Below are positions 18,169 through 26,954 of a stretch of DNA of 64,000 nt, piece by piece (positions within the stretch are counted from its first letter, which is position 1; every line of letters starts with the position of its first letter). The notes under the pieces were generated by a model, which worked only from the letters and a program-made list of their open reading frames with translations, did not search any database and was not told the origin of the DNA. This DNA is from Marinitoga sp. 1197 (GTDB lineage: Bacteria; Thermotogota; Thermotogae; Petrotogales; Petrotogaceae). The position numbers were made by a program, and so were the translations under genes. The stretch is from contig NZ_AZAY01000048.1 of NCBI RefSeq assembly GCF_001021165.1, positions 62,149 to 126,148 on the forward strand, given 5' to 3'.

Positions 18169-19270
18169 TTTACCTATTGAAAATGAACCGAAAGAAATAT
18201 TTCATAAAAGACCAAAATATGTTATTAAGGTTATAGGGGTTGGCGGTGCCGGAAATAATGCAATTGAAAGAATGATAAGATTAGGAGTATCTGATGTTGA
18301 TTTAATTGCTGCTAATACAGATGTTCAGGTATTAGAAGCAAGTAGTGCAAAATTCAAACTACAACTTGGCAAAGAATTAACAAGAGGGTTAGGAGCTGGA
18401 GGTAATCCAGAGAAGGGCGAAAAGGCCGCTGAAGAAAGCGTAGATGAAATTAGAGAAACAATTCAAGGAACCGACTTACTTTTTATTACCGCTGGTTTTG
18501 GTGGTGGAACTGGAACTGGAGCTTCTCCTGTAATTGCCAGAGTAGCACGCGAATTAGGTATATTAACAGTTGCTGTTGTAACTATTCCTTTTCATTTTGA
18601 AGGTTCGACAAAACAGAAGATTGCAAGTAGCGGATTAAACAAATTAAAGCCATATGTTGATACCTTAATAAAAATCTCTAATGATAAGTTATTAGAAGAT
18701 AATGATGATATTCCTATTAGACAAGCTTTTGCAAAAGCTGATGATATATTGTATCAGGGAATTACAGGAATCTCTGATTTAATTACTAAAAAAGGGTTGG
18801 TAAATACCGATTTTGCCGATGTTGAATCTGTATTAAAAAGACGTGGTTCTGCTATGTTAGGAATTGGTTGGGGAAAAGGTCCAAACAAAGCAGAAGAGGC
18901 CGCTAAAAATGCATTAAATTCAAAATTTTTGGAAAATTCTGTACAAAATGCTACTGCAGCTTTGGTAAATGTTTCTGGTAAGAACCCAACATTAAAGGAT
19001 TTAAAAACCGTTACATCTATACTCCATTCTTATTCAACTGATGAAGTTAATTTGAAATATGGTATTACAGAAGTAGATGATATGCAACCAGATGAATTAA
19101 AAGTAACTATTGTTGCTGCAGGATATAATAAAATATTAAATGATTTTGATGGGGAAAATATATATGAAACACCTGCAATTTATAGATTATTCGGAAATAA
19201 TGTATTAAATGAAGAACGAATAAAATTAGAAAAATATTTAGAAGCACAGCAGGGAGATTATGAAGAATAA
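18158..19270 (+). CDS. ftsZ: Cell division protein FtsZ
   Basis: 370 residues. The tubulin signature GGGTGTGASP, the GVGGAGNNAIERM nucleotide loop and the T7-loop NTDFADVESVL are intact, so GTP binding and hydrolysis should be normal. Two ATG codons are in frame; 18158 is chosen because TAGGAGGT lies seven bases before it, whereas 18152 would leave only one base. The globular core ends near residue 320. The remaining tail is short and acidic (AQQGDYEE) without the usual DIPxFLR-type peptide that binds FtsA and ZipA. It overlaps the next gene by 11 bases. Confidence 0.96.
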   Translation: MPFNLPIENEPKEIFHKRPKYVIKVIGVGGAGNNAIERMIRLGVSDVDLIAANTDVQVLEASSAKFKLQLGKELTRGLGAGGNPEKGEKAAEESVDEIRETIQGTDLLFITAGFGGGTGTGASPVIARVARELGILTVAVVTIPFHFEGSTKQKIASSGLNKLKPYVDTLIKISNDKLLEDNDDIPIRQAFAKADDILYQGITGISDLITKKGLVNTDFADVESVLKRRGSAMLGIGWGKGPNKAEEAAKNALNSKFLENSVQNATAALVNVSGKNPTLKDLKTVTSILHSYSTDEVNLKYGITEVDDMQPDELKVTIVAAGYNKILNDFDGENIYETPAIYRLFGNNVLNEERIKLEKYLEAQQGDYEE

Positions 19271-20399
19271 TTTAGAAGAAATTGCTATTCAACAGCTTTA
19301 TTCTAATAAAAAGATACACGGACAATTTATATCAACTGAATATAACAAAGAAATTTTATTAGAAAATTATTTAAATCTTCTTCTTCAAGAGAAGATTACA
19401 GATTTGCATTTTTTAGCATATAAAGATTTTTCTCTTGTATCTTATCGATTCAATACTTCATTAATTGAATTTGATAAAATTTCTAAAAAAAACTATGAAA
19501 ATATACTAACTAAGATTCAAATACTCTCAGGAATAGATATTATCAACGACAGGGATCCGTCAGATGGGTCCTTTACTTTTTATAATCATCGCTTTAGAGT
19601 TTCTTTAATAAAAAATATAAATGGCATAAACTGTGTAATTAGAAAGCTTAAAGATATTTCTGATTTAATCAAAGAAAATTTAAATTATCCAGAAATTTTT
19701 ATTTCATATGTGGAAAAAATTAAATTATTAAAAAATGGTCTTGTATTGTTTTCTGGTCCAACTGGAAGTGGAAAATCTACAGCATTAGCTTATATTTTAA
19801 TTAATTTATTAAAAGACTCTCAAAAGAAAATTATAACTATTGAAAATCCACTTGAATACAATATTCCTGGAGCACAACAAATTGAAATAAAAGATGATTC
19901 TGAAAAAACAACTATATTAAAAAATATACTAAGACATGATCCTGACATTTTAATGACTGGAGAAATTAGAACTGAAGAAATGGCGAAATTAACTATTGAA
20001 GCTGCAATGACTGGTCATTTAGTATTTTCAACCATACATTCTAATAATGTTTTTAACGTAATAAATCGTCTTACTGAAAAGGGTATAGCATTAAATGATA
20101 TTCTTGATTCTGTAAAAATAATATTTAATCAGAATTTTGTAAGGTTGTTGTGTGACTGCTATATTGATGAAAATAATAAAGGATGTCAAAAATGTCATTA
20201 TACTGGTTATAAATCAATAAAACCTATTTTTGAAATTCTTGAAATCAATGAATTTATCAAAGAATTTTTCAGAGAAGATGATATCTCAAAAATCAAAAAT
20301 ACAACTTTTTACACTTCCTATGAAAGTGAATTGAATAATCTGCTTGTTAAAGGATTAATTTCTCAAAAAGAATTTAAATCTTATATGAACACGAATTAG
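19260..20399 (+). CDS. PilB/GspE-type secretion ATPase, short form
   Basis: 379 residues of the type II/IV secretion ATPase superfamily: a small N-terminal domain, then Walker A GPTGSGKST (about residues 166-174), Asp box TIENPLEYNI, Walker B DPDILMTGEIR and the His box TGHLVFSTIHSNN. A zinc-finger-like stretch with C-x-C and C-x2-C (CDCYIDENNKGCQKC) follows, one residue tighter in its first half than the usual CxxC. It lacks the long N-terminal MshEN domain of true PilB or GspE. It is fused by overlap to ftsZ; no pilin or secretin genes are in the window, so its machine is unknown. Confidence 0.8.
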   Translation: MKNNLEEIAIQQLYSNKKIHGQFISTEYNKEILLENYLNLLLQEKITDLHFLAYKDFSLVSYRFNTSLIEFDKISKKNYENILTKIQILSGIDIINDRDPSDGSFTFYNHRFRVSLIKNINGINCVIRKLKDISDLIKENLNYPEIFISYVEKIKLLKNGLVLFSGPTGSGKSTALAYILINLLKDSQKKIITIENPLEYNIPGAQQIEIKDDSEKTTILKNILRHDPDILMTGEIRTEEMAKLTIEAAMTGHLVFSTIHSNNVFNVINRLTEKGIALNDILDSVKIIFNQNFVRLLCDCYIDENNKGCQKCHYTGYKSIKPIFEILEINEFIKEFFREDDISKIKNTTFYTSYESELNNLLVKGLISQKEFKSYMNTN

Positions 20400-20410
20400 A
20401 GGTGATTTTT

Positions 20411-21646
20411 ATGAAATATTATAGTAAAACACCTGAAGAGTGGAAAAAATATGATGAAGAAAAAGAAAAAAAGGATAATTTAAGAAAAATTCAAAAAAGG
20501 CGACAACGAATTAACAACTTAATCATAATTTTTATATCCTTATTTGCTATTATCGTAATAATATCCTCTAAGTATTACTTTCCAAGATATAATTTTGGAG
20601 ATTCTGTAATTATAAATAGTATTTCTTTTTCAATTTTAGCATCGAATAAATACACTTTTCCTGATAATTTAGAAATTACTGTTAATATGTTTAACACTGG
20701 TAGTACAGTAAAAGATATAAAAATAGATTCATTTAAATTTATTATATACAAAATGACAAATTCTGCAAGTACGACTTTTTATAAATTTGAATATAACAAT
20801 ATAATTTCTTATAAATTACAACCTCTTGGAAATAAAAAAATTTTCGATTTAAATTCTATCAATCCCATATCAAAAATACCAAATGGAAATTATATCATAG
20901 AAACACAATTTAATTATAATGGAAAAAAAATTAAATTAAAAAAAGAGATTGAATATATACATACTATCAAATATAATATTTATCTGGACAAAGCTTTTTA
21001 TTTAACAAATGAATATCCAAAATTATATATTGAAGTTAAAAATTATTCTGCAGAAACAAAAAACGTTAATATTATTGGAAAATTAAAAATTTTTACAAAA
21101 AATAGAAAATTAAAAAAAGAGATTCCAATAAACCTTGGTTATACATTATTAAAAACTTTAGAAACTAAATCATATGAAATAAATATTCCTCCCATAGAAA
21201 AAGGTATATATGAATTATATTTTATTAATGATAAGCTTAATCAGGCAGTATATATTCCTTTAGCGATAACTGATAATGTTGAAAAAAGATTGAAAAATAT
21301 AAATTTATCTGTAGATACTTACCTTTTTTATCCGATAAATCATTTATTTGAAGGATATTTTTATATAAACAATCTTAATTTTAAAAAAGAAAAATTTTTA
21401 GAAATTGAAGGATATACTATTAGATTGATTAATCTAGAAAATAATGTCATAGTTTTTAACTATGAAAATGATGAGAAAAAAAGAGTTTATATAAGTGCTG
21501 GTGGGAAATCTATTATCCATTTTATTTCATCTAATCCACCAGTCAAACTATCGATTCCTGGTAATTACAAGTTAATATTTGCTGTCAAGTCCAACGAAAA
21601 TACAATTGAAAGAAGTATGGATTTATATGTTGGAATTTCAAAATAA
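20411..21646 (+). CDS. Unknown bitopic membrane protein with beta-rich outer region
   Basis: 411 residues. A charged cytoplasmic start (about 35 residues, very K/E/R-rich) leads into one membrane helix (IIIFISLFAIIVIIS). The remainder, about 350 residues, is a beta-rich outer part with what look like consecutive immunoglobulin-like units (LEITVNMFNTGS, PKLYIEVKNYS). GAGGTG lies six bases before the ATG at 20411. It follows the secretion-type ATPase gene by 11 bases and is in the same operon, so it could be a structural or receptor partner, but no family is recognised. Confidence 0.7.
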   Translation: MKYYSKTPEEWKKYDEEKEKKDNLRKIQKRRQRINNLIIIFISLFAIIVIISSKYYFPRYNFGDSVIINSISFSILASNKYTFPDNLEITVNMFNTGSTVKDIKIDSFKFIIYKMTNSASTTFYKFEYNNIISYKLQPLGNKKIFDLNSINPISKIPNGNYIIETQFNYNGKKIKLKKEIEYIHTIKYNIYLDKAFYLTNEYPKLYIEVKNYSAETKNVNIIGKLKIFTKNRKLKKEIPINLGYTLLKTLETKSYEINIPPIEKGIYELYFINDKLNQAVYIPLAITDNVEKRLKNINLSVDTYLFYPINHLFEGYFYINNLNFKKEKFLEIEGYTIRLINLENNVIVFNYENDEKKRVYISAGGKSIIHFISSNPPVKLSIPGNYKLIFAVKSNENTIERSMDLYVGISK

Positions 21647-21660
21647 GGAAGGTAATAAAA

Positions 21661-22545
21661 TTGTATGGATATATATCACTTTATTTTAAGCCAAATAAAA
21701 TAGAAAGACTAAACTATATAAGTCATTATTGTTCGATTTGTCATTCTTTAAAAAGAAATTTTGGCAATTTTTACAGGATGTTTATTATAAGAGAAGTTTC
21801 ATTTTTTTCTTTATTAAAAGTAGAATTTAATGAAAAAGATATTGAAGAAATTACATGCCCATGGGTAGGTTTTAAAAAACGGTATATTTATAAAAATATT
21901 GAAATATTCGATGAATTTTCATTTTTAAATGCTTTAATTATATATGGTAAAATATATGATAAATTGCATGATAGTAATTTAAATAATTTGGTTGTTTTTA
22001 TAAAACTTTTAAAAAGAAAACTTATATATTATTATGGAAAAGATTTTATTGAAACGTATGAAAACATATTAAATGAGCAATTTAAAATAGAGAATAAAAC
22101 ATTAGAATTTGAAGAGTATTTTATTCCATCAATAAAAATTATCCAGATGATTTTAAATAAACATCAAAATTTTTTTTCAGATGACTTTAGTACTTATATA
22201 GGAACATTAATTTATCTTTTCGACGCTATATATGATCTTGAAAAAGATATCAAAAAAAAGAACTTTAATCCTTTTAAAAGGGTGTTTCATATAGACAAAT
22301 TAAACGATTTAGACAAAGAAAATAAAGAATTTATAAACTTTATAATAGACTATTCAATAAAAAATATATTAGACACACTTGAAACCTCCAATATAAAAAA
22401 CAAACATTTTGCAAAGAAATTATTTTCTTTTAGTGCATCTTATCATAAATCAAAAATAGAAAAATTGTTTTACTCCAATAACAAAAGGCCTGAGAAAAAT
22501 ATTTCCTATATAAATTCCAAAAATATATATTTAAATATAAAATAA
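21661..22545 (+). CDS. DUF5685-like protein
   Basis: 294 residues, probably soluble and helical. It opens with MYGYISLYF and then YISHYCSICHSLKRNFG, matching the start of DUF5685 proteins (Gly-Tyr opening, then a C-x2-C segment followed by a conserved G). A later Cys (TCPWVG) and a YLFDAIYDLEKDIKKKNFNPFKR motif rich in Asp and Glu are also family-like and could bind metal or phosphate. The function is unknown. The start is TTG at 21661, supported by AAGGAAGGT eight bases upstream. It closes the gyrB-ftsZ operon. Confidence 0.6.
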   Translation: MYGYISLYFKPNKIERLNYISHYCSICHSLKRNFGNFYRMFIIREVSFFSLLKVEFNEKDIEEITCPWVGFKKRYIYKNIEIFDEFSFLNALIIYGKIYDKLHDSNLNNLVVFIKLLKRKLIYYYGKDFIETYENILNEQFKIENKTLEFEEYFIPSIKIIQMILNKHQNFFSDDFSTYIGTLIYLFDAIYDLEKDIKKKNFNPFKRVFHIDKLNDLDKENKEFINFIIDYSIKNILDTLETSNIKNKHFAKKLFSFSASYHKSKIEKLFYSNNKRPEKNISYINSKNIYLNIK

Positions 22546-22567
22546 CCCCTGATAGGGGTTATTTTAT
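22540..22567. terminator. Bidirectional terminator between convergent genes
   Basis: AAATAACCCCT-GAT-AGGGGTTATTT hairpin with A tracts on one side and T tracts on the other. It sits exactly between the ends of the DUF5685-like gene (+) and the DUF1015 gene (-). Confidence 0.85.
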
Positions 22568-23808
22568 ATTTCATGTATTAACAATCCTGATCTTAATTTT
22601 GGTTCAAACCACGTTGATTTCGGAGGCATTGTTTTGTTTACATCTGCAACAGCCATTAATTCTTCTATTGATGTCGGATACATTGAAAATGCTACTTTCC
22701 AATCTTTGCCATCTATCCATTCCTCCAGAGCTTTTACTCCTCTAATACCTCCAATAAAATGTATCCTTGGATCTTTTCTTGGATTTTCTATGCCTAATAT
22801 AGGAGATAATAAATAATTTTGCAGAATATATACATCTAATTGTTTTACAGGATCATTTTCTTCTATAATAGAATCTTTGGCTTTTAGTGAATACCATTTT
22901 TTATTTATATATATTCCAAATTCGTGTCTTGATTTTGGTTTATATGGTGTTTCTTTAACTTCAAAAATTTCAAAATTTTCAGATAACTTTTCAATAAATT
23001 CTTCATCTGTTAATCCATTTAAATCCTTCACAACTCTGTTGTAATCAAGAATTTTCAATTCATCATGCGGAAAAACAACAGCCATAAAGAAATTATATTC
23101 TTCATTTCCTGTATGTTGTGGGTTTCTTGATTTCAAAATTTCTTTTGTTCTTGAAGCTGCTGCAGCCCTATGATGTCCGTCTGCAATATATAATGCTTCA
23201 ACCTCACTAAATGCTTTTTCTAATTCTTTAATTAAATTTTCATCACTTAAAACCCACAATTCATGATAAACATTTTTTTCATCTTTAAAATCATAAATTT
23301 TTTCTGCTTTATCAATTCCTGTATTTATTAGTTCTTTTATATTTTCCTTTGATTTAAAGGTTAAAAATACAGGACCTGTTTGAGCTTCTAAAATCATTAT
23401 ATGTTTAGTTCTATCGTCTTCTTTATCCTGTCTTGTTAACTCATGTTTTTTAATTAAACCCTTTTGATATTCATCAACCGAAAAAGTTGCAAAAATCCCT
23501 GTTTGAGAATGACCATTCCAAGTCTCTCGATATAAATAAAGGGCTGGTTTTTCTTCTTCTATTAAAATACCTTCTTTTTTAAAATTTTCTAAATTTTCTT
23601 TAGCTTTTTTATAAACAATTTCACTATGCGGATCTATATTTTCATCAAATTCAACTTCCGCTCTTGTTACTTTCAAAAAGCTATTAGGATGTTTAGTAAC
23701 AATTTCTTTAACCTCTTCCTCTTCAAGAACATCATATGGAGGGCATGAAAATTCTTCAACTAATTCTTTTTTTGGTCTCAACCCTTTAAATGGTCTTATT
23801 AACGACAT
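22564..23808 (-). CDS. DUF1015 family protein
   Basis: 414 residues. The N-terminal LIRPFKGLRPKKEL, CPPYDVLEEEEV and HPNSFLKVTRAE segments, and the central motif YIADGHHRAAAA (about residue 220), define DUF1015. The DGHHR motif is shared with ParB-like and free-serine-kinase (SerK) proteins, so a phosphate-transfer or nucleotide-binding role is plausible; the biological function is not established. The open frame extends upstream, but the ATG at 23808 has GGAGGTAAAAAA before it and begins with the family MSLIRPF start. It is transcribed alone from a promoter at 23840-23868. Confidence 0.85.
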   Translation of the reverse strand: MSLIRPFKGLRPKKELVEEFSCPPYDVLEEEEVKEIVTKHPNSFLKVTRAEVEFDENIDPHSEIVYKKAKENLENFKKEGILIEEEKPALYLYRETWNGHSQTGIFATFSVDEYQKGLIKKHELTRQDKEDDRTKHIMILEAQTGPVFLTFKSKENIKELINTGIDKAEKIYDFKDEKNVYHELWVLSDENLIKELEKAFSEVEALYIADGHHRAAAASRTKEILKSRNPQHTGNEEYNFFMAVVFPHDELKILDYNRVVKDLNGLTDEEFIEKLSENFEIFEVKETPYKPKSRHEFGIYINKKWYSLKAKDSIIEENDPVKQLDVYILQNYLLSPILGIENPRKDPRIHFIGGIRGVKALEEWIDGKDWKVAFSMYPTSIEELMAVADVNKTMPPKSTWFEPKLRSGLLIHEI

Positions 23809-23839
23809 TTTTTTACCTCCTTTTTCTATTTCCGAGTTT

Positions 23840-23868
23840 ATTATAACAATTAGTTTGTCAATCATCAA
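23840..23868 (-). promoter_or_regulatory. Promoter of the DUF1015 gene
   Basis: On the minus strand TTGATG (23863-23868), a 17-base spacer and TATAAT (23840-23845), preceded by TG plus one base to make an extended -10 box. Confidence 0.6.
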
Positions 23869-23959
23869 ATATATTCTTTTCAAAACTAAGGTATTAGCAG
23901 TTAAATAACTTCAATTAAGTAAAAAAATCATCATTCTTTTCATGTAATATATTAAAATG

Positions 23960-24156
23960 CGCTGTCTAAAAAGTCTAAAATGAAATGAAGGCTCGAAGAT
24001 TGCCCTTAAAATTATGAGTGTAAGCCGTCAAAAAAACAGGATGTTTTTTTGAGTGAAGCTTTTTCATGGATGAAAAATCGATGCGACGGCTGAGAATGAA
24101 TAATTTTAAGGATAAGCAATCAAGCTGCCTGAGTGAATTTGACTTTTTAAACAGCG
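23960..24156. repeat. Palindromic mobile-element-like repeat, copy 1
   Basis: About 197 bases bounded by inverted ends TGTCTAAAAAGTC (23963-23975) and its complement with one mismatch (24141-24153). Inside, paired segments nest toward the centre: AAGATTGCCCTTAAAATTAT against ATAATTTTAAGGATAAGCAAT, GCCGTC against GACGGC, and two small hairpins around CAAAAAAACAGG and AGCTTTTTCATGG. It closely matches the copies at 29950 and 53033. Flanks TATATTAAAAT and TATATTGAAAAT could be a decayed target duplication. A 66-codon open frame across it is not conserved in the other copies. Confidence 0.8.
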
Positions 24157-24181
24157 TATATTGAAAATTTTTCATTATTTT

Positions 24182-24607
24182 TTATATGGTTTTAAATAAA
24201 TTTTTATAATATTCATCCTGTATTTTAAACATTTTTTTCTTTTCTTCTTCTTTTAAATGGTCATAACCACAGATATGCAATATTCCATGAATTAATATAT
24301 AAAAAAATTCTTCTTCAAAAGTATTATTAAATTCTGGAGCCTGTTCTTTTATTTTTTCAACTGAAATAATAATTTCACCTATTATATCTTCATTTACACC
24401 GTATTCAAAGGATAAAACGTCTGTTGGCCCAATTTTATTTCTATATTTTTCATTATATTCTTTTATAGTTTCGTTATCTGTAATAACTATATTTAACTCA
24501 TAATCTCCTTCACCAATTTCAGATAATAAAACCTTTTTTGTGATATTTTCTACTTTTTTTATATCAATATTTTCAATTTCCTGATTATCAAAAATATTAA
24601 TTTTCAT
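24182..24607 (-). CDS. ybeY: Endoribonuclease YbeY (rRNA maturation factor)
   Basis: 141 residues, normal for YbeY. The zinc motif HGILHICGYDH (three histidines) and the TDVLSFEYG segment are intact. YbeY is a metal-dependent endoribonuclease needed for 16S rRNA 3' maturation and ribosome quality control. It follows the HD hydrolase gene with an 11-base overlap and phoH above it, the phoH-yqfF-ybeY order also seen in Firmicutes. Confidence 0.95.
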   Translation of the reverse strand: MKINIFDNQEIENIDIKKVENITKKVLLSEIGEGDYELNIVITDNETIKEYNEKYRNKIGPTDVLSFEYGVNEDIIGEIIISVEKIKEQAPEFNNTFEEEFFYILIHGILHICGYDHLKEEEKKKMFKIQDEYYKNLFKTI

Positions 24608-25964
24608 TTTTTGACACCTCTTTTAGAAGTTCTTTTGGAATTTCTGGATAACTAATTCTTGAATGATTCATGTTTAAAATTGTATTAACCATAGCATTTT
24701 TAATTTTGTTGATTTCTTTTAAAGTTAGTCCACAATCATCTAATTGTCCTTCAAAATATAAATCCTGTATCAAATTATCAATTTTTTCTTCAATATTTTT
24801 TTTATTTATTTTTTGCATACTCCTGGTCATTGCTTCAATATTATCTGCAATCATTAATATTGCAGCTTCTTTAAATTGAGGTATAGGACCGGGGTACTTA
24901 AATAAATCGGGTGAAAGGTTTTCTTTTAATTCTATACTTTTATGAAAAAAATAGCGTTTTATTCTTGTTCCATGATGCTGAACAATCAGATCTTCAATCA
25001 AAATTGGTAGTTTATATTTTCTTGCTAATTCTTTACCTTTTATTACATGAAGATTGAGAATTAAAGCGCTTAGTTTTGGGTTTATTCTATCATGTGGATT
25101 AAAACCTTTTTGATTTTCTGTAAAAAATAAAGGTCTTAATGATTTACCTATATCATGAAAATATGCACCTACTCTCAATAGTATAGGATTAGCATTTATT
25201 GCTTCAGATGCACTTTCAACTAGATTAGCAATAATTAAACTGTGATAATACGTACCAGATGCATTCAAAGATAATTTTCGTAATAATGGGTGATTCAAAT
25301 TTCCTAATTCCAAAAGGCCTATATCGGAATAAACACGTGTAATATATTCAAGATATGGCAATACACCTAAAAGAAAAAGCATCTGTATCAAATTTGATAT
25401 AAAAACTTGTGGAATAGCTTCAAAATCAAAATTATTATAAATTAAATATATTATAATCTGTGAAATAGTTGCGCCCAAAAAAGGAATTACCATTCTTACT
25501 CTTGAATATAAATTCTTACTTAAATATGCACTTATTATTCCTATAACAAAAAGTGTAATAAATGTTTTTAAAGGAAACCCAAACAAAAATGAAAAATAAA
25601 AAGAAAAAACTAAAGAAGATAAAAAGCCTATATAAAAATTCATCATAAGTGTAATTGTTACAACAATAAATAAAGGTGTTACTGCAGGATCGGAAAAATA
25701 TTTTAATGAAAATATGTTTAAAATTATACCTAAATCCAGGATTATAATAAATGCGAACCAATAATTTAACGGGTGTAAATTAAAAGTTCTATCTTTTCTT
25801 ATTAAATACATAATTATTAAATACCAAAAAGGAAAAAAAACTATTATGAAGTTGAATAAAAAACTCCATGTAAAATCACGCCATAATAAAATTTCTGTAA
25901 TCAAAAATAAAAACATAAAATTGGCAAAAAAGAAAAAATTTTGATATAGTTTATTTTTTTCCAT
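24597..25964 (-). CDS. 7TM HD-domain phosphohydrolase (PgpH/YqfF-like) without the large outer domain
   Basis: 455 residues: about seven membrane helices in the first 220 residues, then a cytoplasmic HD domain with VGAYFHDIGKSLRP, HDRINPKLSALILNLHVIKGKELA and QHHGT. The HD half resembles PgpH, a cyclic di-AMP phosphodiesterase. PgpH proteins are about 700 residues because a large extracellular 7TMR-HDED domain precedes the helices; that part is missing here. The start at 25964 is chosen over an upstream in-frame ATG because AAAGGTGA lies just before it; it overlaps the end of phoH. Confidence 0.85.
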   Translation of the reverse strand: MEKNKLYQNFFFFANFMFLFLITEILLWRDFTWSFLFNFIIVFFPFWYLIIMYLIRKDRTFNLHPLNYWFAFIIILDLGIILNIFSLKYFSDPAVTPLFIVVTITLMMNFYIGFLSSLVFSFYFSFLFGFPLKTFITLFVIGIISAYLSKNLYSRVRMVIPFLGATISQIIIYLIYNNFDFEAIPQVFISNLIQMLFLLGVLPYLEYITRVYSDIGLLELGNLNHPLLRKLSLNASGTYYHSLIIANLVESASEAINANPILLRVGAYFHDIGKSLRPLFFTENQKGFNPHDRINPKLSALILNLHVIKGKELARKYKLPILIEDLIVQHHGTRIKRYFFHKSIELKENLSPDLFKYPGPIPQFKEAAILMIADNIEAMTRSMQKINKKNIEEKIDNLIQDLYFEGQLDDCGLTLKEINKIKNAMVNTILNMNHSRISYPEIPKELLKEVSKNEN

Positions 25965-26943
25965 ATTCTTCACCTTTAGTTTTCTCATATTTATCGTAAG
26001 CTTTTATTATTTCTTTAACTAAAGGATTTCTTACAACATCATTTTCAGTTAGTTCTATAAAAGAGATCCCTTTAATATTTTTTAATACCTTTTGAACAAT
26101 TAGCAATCCAGAATCTTTTTTATTATCAAGGTCAATTTGAGTAATATCCCCTGTAATAACCGTTCTTGAATTAAAACCTATTCTTGTTAAAAACATCTTC
26201 ATTTGATAATACGTACTATTTTGAGCTTCATCAAGTATAATAAACGCATTATTTAAAGTTCTTCCTCGCATATAAGCCAGGGGCACAACCTCAATAATAC
26301 CTTTTTCCTTATATTCTATAATTCTATCAGCACTTATAAAATCCATAAGTGAATCATATAAAGGTCTTAAGTAAGGATCAACTTTGTCATATAATGTTCC
26401 CGGTAAAAACCCAAGTTTTTCGCCTGCTTCAACAGCCGGTCTTGTTAATATTATTCTTTGAACTCTTCCAGTATTTAAAAATTCTACTGCCATTGCAACT
26501 GCCAAATAGGTTTTTCCAGTTCCAGCTGGACCAATACAAAAAACTATATCGTTTTCTTTCATGATTTTTATATAATCTGATTGTCCATGAGTTTTTGCCT
26601 GCACTCGCACACCACTCACTGTTGTATTAACAACTTGATTGTAATTTGTTTTTTGTGATTTTGTCAAATCATTTTCAGTTTCGTATAAAGAAACAATATA
26701 TTGAAATTCTGTCCAATCAAGCAAATGACCATTGGAAGTAATATCAACAACCTCTTTTAAAATTTTTTTTACCTTATTTATATTTTTCTTTTTTTCACTA
26801 TTAAGAACAATTTTATTCTCCACATAAGATATTTTTACATCAAATTTATTTTTCAAATATTTAATTCTGCTATCATGCGTACCGAATATTTCAATTAATT
26901 CAATATCTTTGGGGACAGGTATATATTCTTTAATAAAAATCAC
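25951..26943 (-). CDS. phoH: PhoH-like ATPase (YbeZ type)
   Basis: 330 residues with Walker A GPAGTGKTYLAVAMA (about residue 137), RPAVEAGEKLGFLPG, Walker B FIILDEAQNS and the ITGDITQIDL segment, all diagnostic of the PhoH/YbeZ group. The N-terminal 100 residues form the KH-like domain usual for this branch. The protein is thought to act in RNA metabolism with YbeY, and the gene order phoH, HD hydrolase, ybeY supports that link. A GAGGTGAT ribosome site lies just upstream of the ATG. Confidence 0.93.
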   Translation of the reverse strand: MIFIKEYIPVPKDIELIEIFGTHDSRIKYLKNKFDVKISYVENKIVLNSEKKKNINKVKKILKEVVDITSNGHLLDWTEFQYIVSLYETENDLTKSQKTNYNQVVNTTVSGVRVQAKTHGQSDYIKIMKENDIVFCIGPAGTGKTYLAVAMAVEFLNTGRVQRIILTRPAVEAGEKLGFLPGTLYDKVDPYLRPLYDSLMDFISADRIIEYKEKGIIEVVPLAYMRGRTLNNAFIILDEAQNSTYYQMKMFLTRIGFNSRTVITGDITQIDLDNKKDSGLLIVQKVLKNIKGISFIELTENDVVRNPLVKEIIKAYDKYEKTKGEEYGKK

Positions 26944-26954
26944 CTCTTAATTTA

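Noticed and set aside
23975-24175. 66-codon open frame on the minus strand in repeat copy 1
   Set aside because: It is a by-product of the palindromic element and is not kept in copies 2 and 3.
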